From Psychrobacillus mangrovi (lineage in GTDB: Bacteria > Bacillota > Bacilli > Bacillales_A > Planococcaceae), in NCBI RefSeq assembly GCF_037104765.1, contig NZ_JBAWSY010000007.1, positions 62,001 through 126,000 on the forward strand: a stretch of DNA of 64,000 nt, in the 5' to 3' direction. Below are positions 42,717-50,845 of this stretch, in pieces. The notes beneath the pieces are model-generated. The model did no database searches, was not told the origin of the DNA, and saw only the letters and a list, made by a program, of their open reading frames with translations. The translations under genes were made by a program, and so were the position numbers. Each line of letters starts with the position of its first letter. Position 1 is the first letter of the stretch.

Positions 42717-44063
42717 TTATACTTGACTCAATCCTTTTGCATTGCTATTATTTGGAGTTGTTTTTTCAGAAACCGTAGCTTTATTTACATCATCTAAATG
42801 TTGTTGACTACGATCTTTTACAGCCCAAATCGCTACCAATGATACAAGCGCTGTAAAGATTATATAACAGGCTACCGGAATATAAGAGTTGTTAAATTCA
42901 AGCATTAAACTCGTTGCAACTAGCGGAGCAGTACCGCCGGCTAATGCAGCACCGATTTGGTAACCAAGAGTAATTCCTGTATAGCGTACCTTCGCGTCAA
43001 AGATTTCAGAGAACATAGTCCCAAGAACTGCAGTTATTGGTGCCCAAATAATTCCTAATGCTATCACTGTTGCAATTACTAATAACGCTACCGATTGTTG
43101 CTGTAACATCCAAAAGTAAGGGAAAGCAAATAACACCATACCAAGTGCTCCAGCGATATACACTTTCTTACGTCCAATCTTATCAGATAGGCTACCCATA
43201 ATAGGAATAAGGATAGTTGTAACGATTGTACCAATCATCACAGCATTCAGGGTAGTAGTACGTGAGAAACCTAAATTTGTTGTTGCGTATGAAACAACAA
43301 ATGTACCAAAAATATAGAACGGAGCTGTTTCCACAACTTTCGCTCCAATAGCAATTAATACTTCACGCCAATGATACTTAAATGTATCTACGATTGGAAG
43401 TTTAGGAATATCTCCTGATTCCTGTACCTTTTTAAAAGATGGAGTTTCCTCAATACCTTTACGAATCCATAAACCGAAAATAACTAATAGTGCACTGAAT
43501 ATAAATGGAATACGCCAACCCCAAGTCATAAATGATCCTTCAGGTAATAAAGTCATAAGAGATAATGCGATTGTTCCTAGAACCATCCCGATCGTCACAC
43601 CCATTTGAGGGATAGCGCCATATAATCCGCGTTTTTCTTTAGGGGCATACTCGACTGCTAGTAGAAGAGCTCCACCCCATTCTCCCCCAATACCTAAACC
43701 TTGAACTAAGCGAAGCGTAATTAATAGTATCGGAGCCCATACTCCAATTGCTTGATAAGTTGGTAGTAATCCCATTCCAAAGGTTGCTACCCCCATTAAA
43801 CTTAACGTGATAACTAATGTCTTTTTACGCCCTATTCTATCACCAATATGCGCAAAGATTACCCCGCCAAATGGTCGGATAAAAAAGGCCAAAGCAAAAG
43901 ATGCATATGCTAGTAATAAACCAATTGTAGGGTCTTCTGTAACAAAAAATAATTGATTGAATACAAGAGCTGCTACTGTTCCATATAAAAAATAATCAAA
44001 CCATTCAATTGAACTACCTACTAAACTTGCAATCCATACCTTCCGCATTTGTTTTGAATCCAT
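42717..44063 (-). CDS. MFS metabolite:proton symporter (MHS family)
   Basis: A 448-residue membrane protein with twelve helices. Signature motifs include GSSIEWFDYFLYGT at the N-terminus, RPFGGVIFAHIGDRIGRKKTL and RLVQGLGIGGEWGGALLL, as in ProP, ShiA and KgtP. It imports organic acids or betaine-like solutes with protons. A frame from 44096 exists, but AAGGGGG precedes the ATG at 44063. It is divergent from the XRE-cupin gene, which probably controls it. Confidence 0.92.
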   Translation of the reverse strand: MDSKQMRKVWIASLVGSSIEWFDYFLYGTVAALVFNQLFFVTEDPTIGLLLAYASFALAFFIRPFGGVIFAHIGDRIGRKKTLVITLSLMGVATFGMGLLPTYQAIGVWAPILLITLRLVQGLGIGGEWGGALLLAVEYAPKEKRGLYGAIPQMGVTIGMVLGTIALSLMTLLPEGSFMTWGWRIPFIFSALLVIFGLWIRKGIEETPSFKKVQESGDIPKLPIVDTFKYHWREVLIAIGAKVVETAPFYIFGTFVVSYATTNLGFSRTTTLNAVMIGTIVTTILIPIMGSLSDKIGRKKVYIAGALGMVLFAFPYFWMLQQQSVALLVIATVIALGIIWAPITAVLGTMFSEIFDAKVRYTGITLGYQIGAALAGGTAPLVATSLMLEFNNSYIPVACYIIFTALVSLVAIWAVKDRSQQHLDDVNKATVSEKTTPNNSNAKGLSQV

Positions 44064-44229
44064 ATTACGTCCCCCTTTATAAAATTGAAGTGTCACTTTA
44101 ATTCTCCCGTTTTTATTGTAGAGTCTTTAAAATTTTCTGTCAATATCTTTTAATCTATTAACATTGAGTGTACTTTCATAAGTAATGTATGATAATAGTA
44201 AGAACGCGATAATTAAAAGGAGAATATGC

Positions 44230-44739
44230 ATGTCTTCTAATATAGGGACGATTTTAAAAACGATTAGAAAAGAACGTAAACTGACTTTAAAAGTGTTAGC
44301 CCGACAAACAGGTGTATCCATTAGTTTTCTCTCACAAGTAGAACGAGGGAGATCTAGTGTCACTTTAGAATCTTTAAAAAAAATTGCAGATGCATTAAAA
44401 GTCAATCCAACTGTATTTTTTCCTGAGAATGAAAAAGAAAAGGAGTTAGAGGAAATTAGACAACAATTTTACTACAAGGATTTATCATGTGGTATTCGTG
44501 AAGCTACCTACTCCCCCATTTTAGTTACACTGCAGCCAGGGCAAAATGAAGGAAATGCTTTCTCTCATGGTGGTCATGAGTTTATTTTTGTTATAGAAGG
44601 AACGTTAACTGTAGTAGTTGATGACCAAAAAGAGGAGTTAAAAGAGCATCAGTCAATTATGTTTGATGCAAATAGAACGCATTATTGGTATAACCTAACA
44701 GATCAACCAATAAAATTTTTAGTTGTCTCCTCGAAATGA
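44230..44739 (+). CDS. XRE-family regulator with cupin sensor domain
   Basis: A 169-residue DNA-binding protein. Residues about 5-62 are an HTH_3 domain (TGVSISFLSQVERGRSSVT), and about 95-168 a cupin (GQNEGNAFSHGGHEFIFVIEG, ANRTHYWYN) that usually binds a small acid or amino acid. AAAAGGAG precedes the ATG at 44230; the frame upstream to 44185 is not used. It is divergent from the MFS/cyclodeaminase genes and is their likely regulator. Its terminator is the target of element E2b. Confidence 0.92.
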   Translation: MSSNIGTILKTIRKERKLTLKVLARQTGVSISFLSQVERGRSSVTLESLKKIADALKVNPTVFFPENEKEKELEEIRQQFYYKDLSCGIREATYSPILVTLQPGQNEGNAFSHGGHEFIFVIEGTLTVVVDDQKEELKEHQSIMFDANRTHYWYNLTDQPIKFLVVSSK

Positions 44740-44747
44740 ATAAAATA

Positions 44748-44772
44748 AACGCTTGGAACAAATCCAAGCGTT
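44748..44772 (+). terminator. Terminator hairpin, left copy flanking E2b
   Basis: A 10-bp stem (AACGCTTGGA / TCCAAGCGTT) with a 5-nt loop directly after the regulator gene. The identical 25 bp recur at 45106-45130 on the other side of E2b. Confidence 0.85.
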
Positions 44773-45105
44773 CAGCTTAACGTCAAAAGTATTCTTATAA
44801 ACGGTTAGGAATAATGATAAACCTCACTAAAGAGATTTATTTATTCAATTAAATGTAAAGACAGTATAAGGAATCGTTTATAAGGCAAGGACCGCCACGA
44901 AGACTCCTGTGGGAACAGCTTGAGCAGAAGACCCACAGTTGAGAGGTAAGCAATCTAAGTTCGCCGCATCCTGCGGCAACGATTGCATGACCAACATCGT
45001 GTTGGCCTAGGAGGCTGAAGCCAAGTCCACGGAAAGCGAAGTGGTGGTCCTTGCCGAATTTAATATACAACTCTGTGCACCAAAATTGAATTTGTCTACA
45101 GTCTG
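44773..45105. repeat. Repeat element E2b, 333 bp, between duplicated terminators
   Basis: Inverted copy of E2a. It starts CAGCTTAACGTCAAAAG and ends ..CTACAGTCTG; the ends are weak inverted repeats. Flanking 25-bp sequences (44748-44772 and 45106-45130) are identical and equal a complete bidirectional terminator. Removing E2b plus one copy restores a single terminator between the convergent regulator and acetyltransferase genes. Confidence 0.85.
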
Positions 45106-45130
45106 AACGCTTGGAACAAATCCAAGCGTT
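45106..45130 (-). terminator. Terminator hairpin, right copy flanking E2b
   Basis: Identical to 44748-44772 and 7 bp from the stop of the GNAT gene, which it terminates. Plus-strand sequence after it is TTTATA; the A-rich partner arm lies at the left copy. Confidence 0.8.
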
Positions 45131-45137
45131 TTATATA

Positions 45138-45587
45138 CTAAACTAATTTCAAACAGTATTCTACTTCACCTTCAATTATTTCGCCCGTTTCCTTAAATCC
45201 AAAAGATTCGTATAGCTTTCTTGCAATTCCATTTTCAGGCTCAGTCGATAAATAAATTGCATCACAGTCTTCTATCTTTTTCATTTCTTCTAGAATCATA
45301 CCAATAGCTTTCTTTCCATAGCCCTTTTCTTGATATTTTCTATCAATCATTAATCGGCATATTTCATATTTTGAATAATCTTCTGAAAAACCATACATTG
45401 TAAATCCTATTAACTTCTCATCCACTTGAATTCCTTTAATAATCCATCCTGACTCAAACATCGACTGAACGATTGAAAGAGCATTCGAAGCAACAAACTT
45501 TTCTGTGATTGTTGCATGACCATTTTCATTTGTAGTTAAAAAAACTATTTTGAGCCAATTTTCCTTCGTAATATCTACTAAATTCAT
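45138..45587 (-). CDS. GNAT family N-acetyltransferase
   Basis: A 149-residue cytosolic acetyltransferase similar to spermidine/spermine acetyltransferases of Bacilli (NENGHATITEKFVASNALS). The acetyl-CoA loop is RKYQEKGYGKKAIGMI, and the late motif ENGIARKLYESFGFKETG is typical. The substrate could be a polyamine; this is tentative. Monocistronic. Confidence 0.85.
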   Translation of the reverse strand: MNLVDITKENWLKIVFLTTNENGHATITEKFVASNALSIVQSMFESGWIIKGIQVDEKLIGFTMYGFSEDYSKYEICRLMIDRKYQEKGYGKKAIGMILEEMKKIEDCDAIYLSTEPENGIARKLYESFGFKETGEIIEGEVEYCLKLV

Positions 45588-45678
45588 AATAAAAATTATC
45601 TCCTATAAATCTTATCTTTGCCTATTTTACTTGACTCAATTTCATAATAGAGGAATAAATATCAAAATTCGGACAAGG

Positions 45679-45804
45679 TTGATTTACGCTACAGGCGGAC
45701 GCTTTCCGCGGGCTTGGCTGCAGCCGCTTCCCTCCCTTCGCTCAGTCCAGGGTCTTCAGCTCAAGCTATTCCCGCTGGAGTCGCCGCCTTCCGCTTCAAT
45801 CAAC
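45679..45804. repeat. Isolated GC-rich core of the E1 family
   Basis: Only the core is present: GGCGGACGCTTTCCGCGGGC, CAGTCCAGGGTCTTCAGC and GGAGTCGCCGCCTTCC followed by CAATCAAC. It lies in a 318-bp gap, downstream of the CoA ligase gene. No terminator arms or TIR-like ends are visible. Confidence 0.7.
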
Positions 45805-45905
45805 GAAAAAAAAAATTTTATATTTACGAACAATCAATATATTTTTAGTATAAATTTTCCCTTTATAAATTAGAAAAAGTAATTATGAAATCGACCCAAC
45901 TTATT

Positions 45906-47495
45906 TTAATTTACTTTTTTCGGTCCATTCCAATACATTTCTCTTAAACGGAATTTTTGAAGTTTACCTGTAGCGGTTTTTGGTAATGCCTCTACAAAGT
46001 CTACTGCTTTAGGAGCTTTAAAATGTGCCATATTGGAGCGACAATAGTCAATAATCTCCTGTTCTGTCACATGACGATCAGGATGTAAAACAATAATTGC
46101 CTTTGGTACTTCACCCCATTTTTCATCAGGTACAGCAATCACAGCTACTTCTAAAATATCTGGATGTTTATAAAGAACACCTTCAATTTCTGTTGAAGAA
46201 ATATTTTCCCCTCCTGAAATAATCATATCTTTGATACGGTCCTGAATCTCGATATATCCATCAGGATAGGTTACTGCCAAATCACCTGTATAGAACCAGC
46301 CGTCTTTGATTGCTTCGGCAGTTTTTTCATGGTCTTTATAATATCCTTCCATCACAACATTACCCCTTGTGATGATTTCCCCTAATTCCTTTCCATCCCA
46401 GGCCACTTCTTTTCCGTCTTCTTGGCTCACTACTTTTGTTTCACCATTAAATGCAAGTTCAATACCTTGTCTTGCTTTAATCGTAGATTGTTCTTCCGAA
46501 GATTTGTCATCGAATTCTTTTTTCCACTCACAGTATAAAATAAACGGAGAGGTCTCTGTTAATCCGTATACATGCATCATGTTCAATCCAAGTATAGATT
46601 GTGCTTTTGCAATAAGAGCCGCTGCTGGAGGAGCACCAGCCGTAGCCATACGGGGGTTAGTTGTAATCTTGACTTCTTTTGCATTTGGTTCGTTAACCAG
46701 CATATTCACTACAGTAGGCGCCCCACATAATAAAGAGATTTTATGCTCTTCAAATAAATCTAATATTAGAGGAGGATCGACTTTTCTTAAGCATACATGA
46801 GTAGCTCCTGCTGCGGTTATTGCCCAAACCCCTCCCCATCCATTCGCATGGAACATTGGCAATGTGTGCAAGTAAACATCATCATGTTTCACGCTTAAGT
46901 GGAACATAAAATTAGCAGCGTTCAAGTAATTACCTCGATGTGTTAACATGACACCTTTTGGTTTAGAGGTTGTACCACTTGTATAATTCACTGTCAGCAA
47001 CTGATTTTCATCAATTGGTGGTAAGGAAATTTCTTCTAGACTATGTTGAATAAAGTACTCATAATCAGTTCCATTTAATGAATGAGATTGTCCTTCTACA
47101 GACACAACGACAATTTTTTCTAGAGATAAATTATTTTGAATTTTCTCGATTGGTGCAGTGAACTCTTCATCGACGATGAGCATCTTAGAATCACTGTGTC
47201 GAATTATATATTCCAAATCCTCTGCATTCAAACGGTAATTCAGAGGTACCATTACTGCTCCAAGCTGACATATACCGTAAAAACATTCCAACATGTAATG
47301 AGTATTGGGAAGCATAACAGCTACATGGTCTCCTTCAGTGATACCTGCTTGTCGTAAAGCGTTGGAAAGCTTGTCTACACGATGCCCAAAGTCTTTATAT
47401 GTAAACTTTTTCTCCCCATCTATAATTGCTATCTTTTCCGGATAGTATTTTACCGCTCTACGCTTCCAGTCTAGTGGTGTTAATGGTGAAAACAT
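45906..47495 (-). CDS. Acyl-CoA synthetase (AMP-forming)
   Basis: A cytosolic ligase of 529 residues that joins CoA to a carboxylic acid through an acyl-adenylate. AMP-binding motif: NYTSGTTSKPKGVMLTHRG; others are YGLTETSPF, WFYTGDLAVTYPDGYIEIQD and a C-terminal Lys in PKTATGKLQK. It resembles medium/long-chain or 3-methylmercaptopropionate-type synthetases. The start at 47495 follows AAGGAG; a TTG at 47504 is less likely. It forms an operon with the upstream CoA transferase. Confidence 0.92.
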   Translation of the reverse strand: MFSPLTPLDWKRRAVKYYPEKIAIIDGEKKFTYKDFGHRVDKLSNALRQAGITEGDHVAVMLPNTHYMLECFYGICQLGAVMVPLNYRLNAEDLEYIIRHSDSKMLIVDEEFTAPIEKIQNNLSLEKIVVVSVEGQSHSLNGTDYEYFIQHSLEEISLPPIDENQLLTVNYTSGTTSKPKGVMLTHRGNYLNAANFMFHLSVKHDDVYLHTLPMFHANGWGGVWAITAAGATHVCLRKVDPPLILDLFEEHKISLLCGAPTVVNMLVNEPNAKEVKITTNPRMATAGAPPAAALIAKAQSILGLNMMHVYGLTETSPFILYCEWKKEFDDKSSEEQSTIKARQGIELAFNGETKVVSQEDGKEVAWDGKELGEIITRGNVVMEGYYKDHEKTAEAIKDGWFYTGDLAVTYPDGYIEIQDRIKDMIISGGENISSTEIEGVLYKHPDILEVAVIAVPDEKWGEVPKAIIVLHPDRHVTEQEIIDYCRSNMAHFKAPKAVDFVEALPKTATGKLQKFRLREMYWNGPKKVN

Positions 47496-47529
47496 TATGA
47501 CCAACTCCTTTTCTATTTATCTATAATAT

Positions 47530-48738
47530 TTATAATGGAACAACCTTATTCTTTTTTGTCCCAAAAACTCCTTTTTGAGTGAAAGATTGAATCGTCTCTG
47601 GTTTGAAACCAAATTCCTCCATAATATCCTTAGAGTGTTCTCCCGTTTGTACTCCTGTAAATCGGTATTCTGGCAAATTATTAGAGAATTTAATAGGGAA
47701 AGCAATTTGATTTTGTGCTCCTCCTTGTTGCTTTGGAACGGAGACAACTAGCTCTCTTGCTTTAATTTGTGGATGGTTTACTGCTTCTGAAAAACTCAAT
47801 ACCGGTTCTACACAACCATCAAATTTGTCACCTAGTGTGATCAACCATTCATCAAATGTTTTTTGTTTAAACGTTTGTACTAATATCTCTTTGAAACTCT
47901 GTTGGTCCTCTTGGCGCTCACTACCACTTAGCTTTAGTAAGTTTTTATCACCAATTAACTCACAAAGTAATTCCTGAAATTTAGGCTCCAAGCTGCCAAC
48001 TGAAAAGTAACGGTGATCCTTCGTCTCATAATAATCATAGAATGTACCGCCATTTAATAGTAAAGACTCTTCCATTGGCTCTTCTTTTCCCACCAAATAT
48101 CCAGGACCATACATAGCATTTAAAGAAAAAGAAACGTCGGTCAAACTAATATCAATATGCTGTCCCACTCCTGTTTTGTCCCTATGATAAACGGCAGCTA
48201 ATATTCCAATAACAGCCGGCATAGATCCACCAGCTATATCAGCCACCTGAATTCCAGCTGGCACTGGTACCTGATTTTTTCTAAATGAATACCCTGGAAT
48301 TCCTGCTATCGATAAATAGTTAATGTCATGACCTGCCTTATTTCGCAGAGGACCTGTTTGACCATACCCTGTAATAGAGCAGAAGATAATTTTCGAATTG
48401 ATTTCTTTTAATTTTTCATATCCAATGCCAAGTTTATCCATCACTCCGGGTCTAAACTGCTCAATTACAATATCGTAATCTTGAATTAATTTATATATTA
48501 TTTCCTTTGATTCCTCTAACTTAAGATTTAATGCTAATGAGCGTTTGGATCGGTTTAGATGGGCGAACGTGGCGGATACATCACCATCTTTAGGCTCAAT
48601 ATGTTTGAGAAAGTCTTCTCGGTCTGGTGATTCTATTTTTATGATATCTGCCCCCATATCTGCCAACATCATCGAAGCAAATGGACCAGGTAGTAATGTA
48701 GAAAAATCTAAAATCTTTAAACCTTTTAATATCCCCAT
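47530..48738 (-). CDS. Class III CoA transferase (CaiB/BaiF)
   Basis: A 402-residue cytosolic enzyme that moves CoA between carboxylic acids. The N-terminal GLKILDFSTLLPGPFASMMLADMGADIIKIE is diagnostic (first part LDFSTLLPGPFA), as are LNLKLEESKE and the DISLTDVSF region carrying the catalytic Asp. AAGGGGAG precedes the ATG. It lies 34 bp before the CoA ligase and probably shares its substrate, giving a small carboxylate-activation unit. Confidence 0.92.
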   Translation of the reverse strand: MGILKGLKILDFSTLLPGPFASMMLADMGADIIKIESPDREDFLKHIEPKDGDVSATFAHLNRSKRSLALNLKLEESKEIIYKLIQDYDIVIEQFRPGVMDKLGIGYEKLKEINSKIIFCSITGYGQTGPLRNKAGHDINYLSIAGIPGYSFRKNQVPVPAGIQVADIAGGSMPAVIGILAAVYHRDKTGVGQHIDISLTDVSFSLNAMYGPGYLVGKEEPMEESLLLNGGTFYDYYETKDHRYFSVGSLEPKFQELLCELIGDKNLLKLSGSERQEDQQSFKEILVQTFKQKTFDEWLITLGDKFDGCVEPVLSFSEAVNHPQIKARELVVSVPKQQGGAQNQIAFPIKFSNNLPEYRFTGVQTGEHSKDIMEEFGFKPETIQSFTQKGVFGTKKNKVVPL

Positions 48739-48921
48739 CGTCGTCTCCCCTTGAACATATTATTTTATCTAATTATTCTAATAATTATATACAATTTAAT
48801 TGTAAAGAAATAAGCCAATGCTTTCAATATAATTTAAATTATTCTTATTGATTATTCGGTTTGCGATTACTCTTTAGTGGGAATATTACTGGAAAAACAA
48901 ACAAACTAGGGGGAACGACAG

Positions 48922-50376
48922 ATGGCTAGAAAGCCGAGCAAGCCATGGAGTAAACGAAAGCGAATAATTATGGGCTCTGTTGGTATTTTTGCACTTATTT
49001 ATATAGCGGTGATTTTATGGCATACATATAAACCACTACCAGACGGTATCTCATTTGCTGGAAAGATTCATAAAACAGATACTGTTGAATTTATAACCGA
49101 TTTGACATATGCTCAGGACCAAAAAGGAACAGGCATGGTGCATGAAAATCATATATTCGAGGAAGTATATACAATGATTGAAGAGGCAGAGAAATTTGTA
49201 GTGGTCGACTTTTTTCTCTTCGATGGATACTACGATGATGAAGTAAATTTCCCTCGCATTGCAGATACACTATCTATTACTCTAGCTAAGAAAAAGAAAG
49301 AAAATCCAGACATGCCTATTGTGTTTATTACAGATCCACTGAACAAAGGCTATGGTTCTTATGAAAACAAATGGTTTAAAAAAATGAGAGATGCTGGAGT
49401 CGAAATTGTGTACACGGATCTGGATGCGTTGAGGGATTCTACCCCTGTTTATTCCGGTATATATCGCATATTTTTTCAATGGTTCGATATAGGTGGAAAA
49501 GGTTGGATTCCAAACGGAATGGCAAATGAAGCACCAAAAATGACTTTAGCTTCCTATATGAAATTAATCAATATAAAAGCAAATCATCGTAAAACTGTAG
49601 TGACAGATAAAGAAGCCATGATCACATCTTCCAACCCACATGATGCAAGCGGATATCATGGAAATATAGCTTTAAAAGTAACTGGTCCTATTTTGAATGA
49701 CATATTAGAGTCAGAGGAAAGCGTTTCATTATTCTCAGGAGGTCCTAAACTTCCACGGGTGGATGCAGAAAAATCGGATGGACAATATGAAGTGCAATAC
49801 CTAACGGAGAAAAAAATTCTAGATGCTCTGCTTAATGATTTGGCTAAGACAAAAGAGGGAGATAAAATATGGCTAGGTATGTTTTTTATTGCTAAACGAG
49901 ATATTGTAAATGCCTTAATAGACGCTACAAATCGTGGAGTAGAAGTAAAACTTATTTTAGATCCGAATAAAAATTCCTTTGGGCAAGAAAAATCAGGACT
50001 TCCTAATCGTCCAGTCGTGCAAGAAATGATAGAGGATACAGAAGGAAAAATGGATATACGCTGGTATAATACCGTTATTGGGCAATACCATACAAAAGCT
50101 ATTTGGATTCAATCAGACGAAAATACTATCATATCGAATGGTTCCGCAAACTATACAGAACGGACATTAGATAACTATAATCTTGAAAATAATTTACGTG
50201 TTATCGCACCAAATGATAGTGATTTAGTAATCGAAATGGAAAATTACTTTGAAAGAATCTGGAACAATAAAGACGCTATGTATACCGTCGATCAAGATCA
50301 ATATGAAAATAACTTCACATGGTGGCAACGTTGGATATACTCTATTCAAATTTTCTTTAAAGTAACAACCTATTGA
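48922..50376 (+). CDS. Membrane-anchored phospholipase D-like protein
   Basis: A 484-residue protein with an N-terminal helix (about 15-36) after a basic stretch, then two PLD halves. The first HKD-type motif is NHRKTVVTDKEAMITSSN (His-x-Lys), the second QYHTKAIWIQSDENTIISNG. The family includes cardiolipin synthases and secreted-side phosphodiesterases; the single anchor and missing second helix are unlike typical Cls. GGGGGAA precedes the ATG. It is convergent with an MFS gene; the shared terminator is interrupted by E1b. Confidence 0.88.
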   Translation: MARKPSKPWSKRKRIIMGSVGIFALIYIAVILWHTYKPLPDGISFAGKIHKTDTVEFITDLTYAQDQKGTGMVHENHIFEEVYTMIEEAEKFVVVDFFLFDGYYDDEVNFPRIADTLSITLAKKKKENPDMPIVFITDPLNKGYGSYENKWFKKMRDAGVEIVYTDLDALRDSTPVYSGIYRIFFQWFDIGGKGWIPNGMANEAPKMTLASYMKLINIKANHRKTVVTDKEAMITSSNPHDASGYHGNIALKVTGPILNDILESEESVSLFSGGPKLPRVDAEKSDGQYEVQYLTEKKILDALLNDLAKTKEGDKIWLGMFFIAKRDIVNALIDATNRGVEVKLILDPNKNSFGQEKSGLPNRPVVQEMIEDTEGKMDIRWYNTVIGQYHTKAIWIQSDENTIISNGSANYTERTLDNYNLENNLRVIAPNDSDLVIEMENYFERIWNNKDAMYTVDQDQYENNFTWWQRWIYSIQIFFKVTTY

Positions 50377-50398
50377 AAATAACCCCCAAATCTAGGGG
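50377..50398 (+). terminator. Left half of the interrupted bidirectional terminator
   Basis: AAAATAACCCCC plus loop AAATCTA and GGGG. The matching right arm GGGGGTTATTTT lies at 50836-50847, after E1b. Together they would form a perfect 12-bp stem between convergent genes. Confidence 0.8.
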
Positions 50399-50828
50399 AC
50401 ACTGATAAACTCTTCAAGGTATCCCTTAGCGAGTATGTGAGCGACATTTCGTTCACATACTCGCTTTTTGTCTGGGCCCCGTTGATTTCCGTTTCAGGCG
50501 GACGCTTTCCGCCGACATGGCTTCAGCCGCTTCCTTCACTACGCTCAGTCCAGGGTCTTCAGCTCATGCTATTTCGGCTGGAGTCGCCGCCTTTCACTAC
50601 AATCAACTATTGTATGCTTACTAATAAGCCTTTCTTCTATCTCAAAAATCATCGTGTTCCTGAATAATAAATTAAAGTAAATGCATGTAGGTGCTCCCCA
50701 TGATTTCAACCCAAGAGAAACCCCCAATTTAAGTCCATTCAAGGCAATTTGCAAATTGACGAAGAAATAAGGCACTTTCTGTTCAAAAAACATTACGTCA
50801 TGTAAAAAGTAAATTTTTCAGTGCCCCC
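50395..50828. repeat. Repeat element E1b, about 434 bp, inserted in a terminator
   Basis: Homologous to E1a. Ends are GGGGACACTGATAAA (50395-50409) and TTTTTCAGTGCCCCC (50814-50828), which are inverted repeats. The 7-bp AAATCTA occurs on both sides (50388-50394, 50829-50835); the longer direct repeat CCCCCAAATCTAGGGG is 50383-50398 and 50824-50839. Inside are a terminator (50428-50470) and the GC-rich core (50498-50592). No protein-coding function. Confidence 0.85.
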
Positions 50829-50845
50829 AAATCTAGGGGGTTATT

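Noticed and set aside
50437..50667. Frames reading RFPPTWLQPLPSLRSVQG in E1b, also in the 45.7-kb core
   Set aside because: They are translations of the GC-rich repeat core, a common source of spurious hypothetical proteins.
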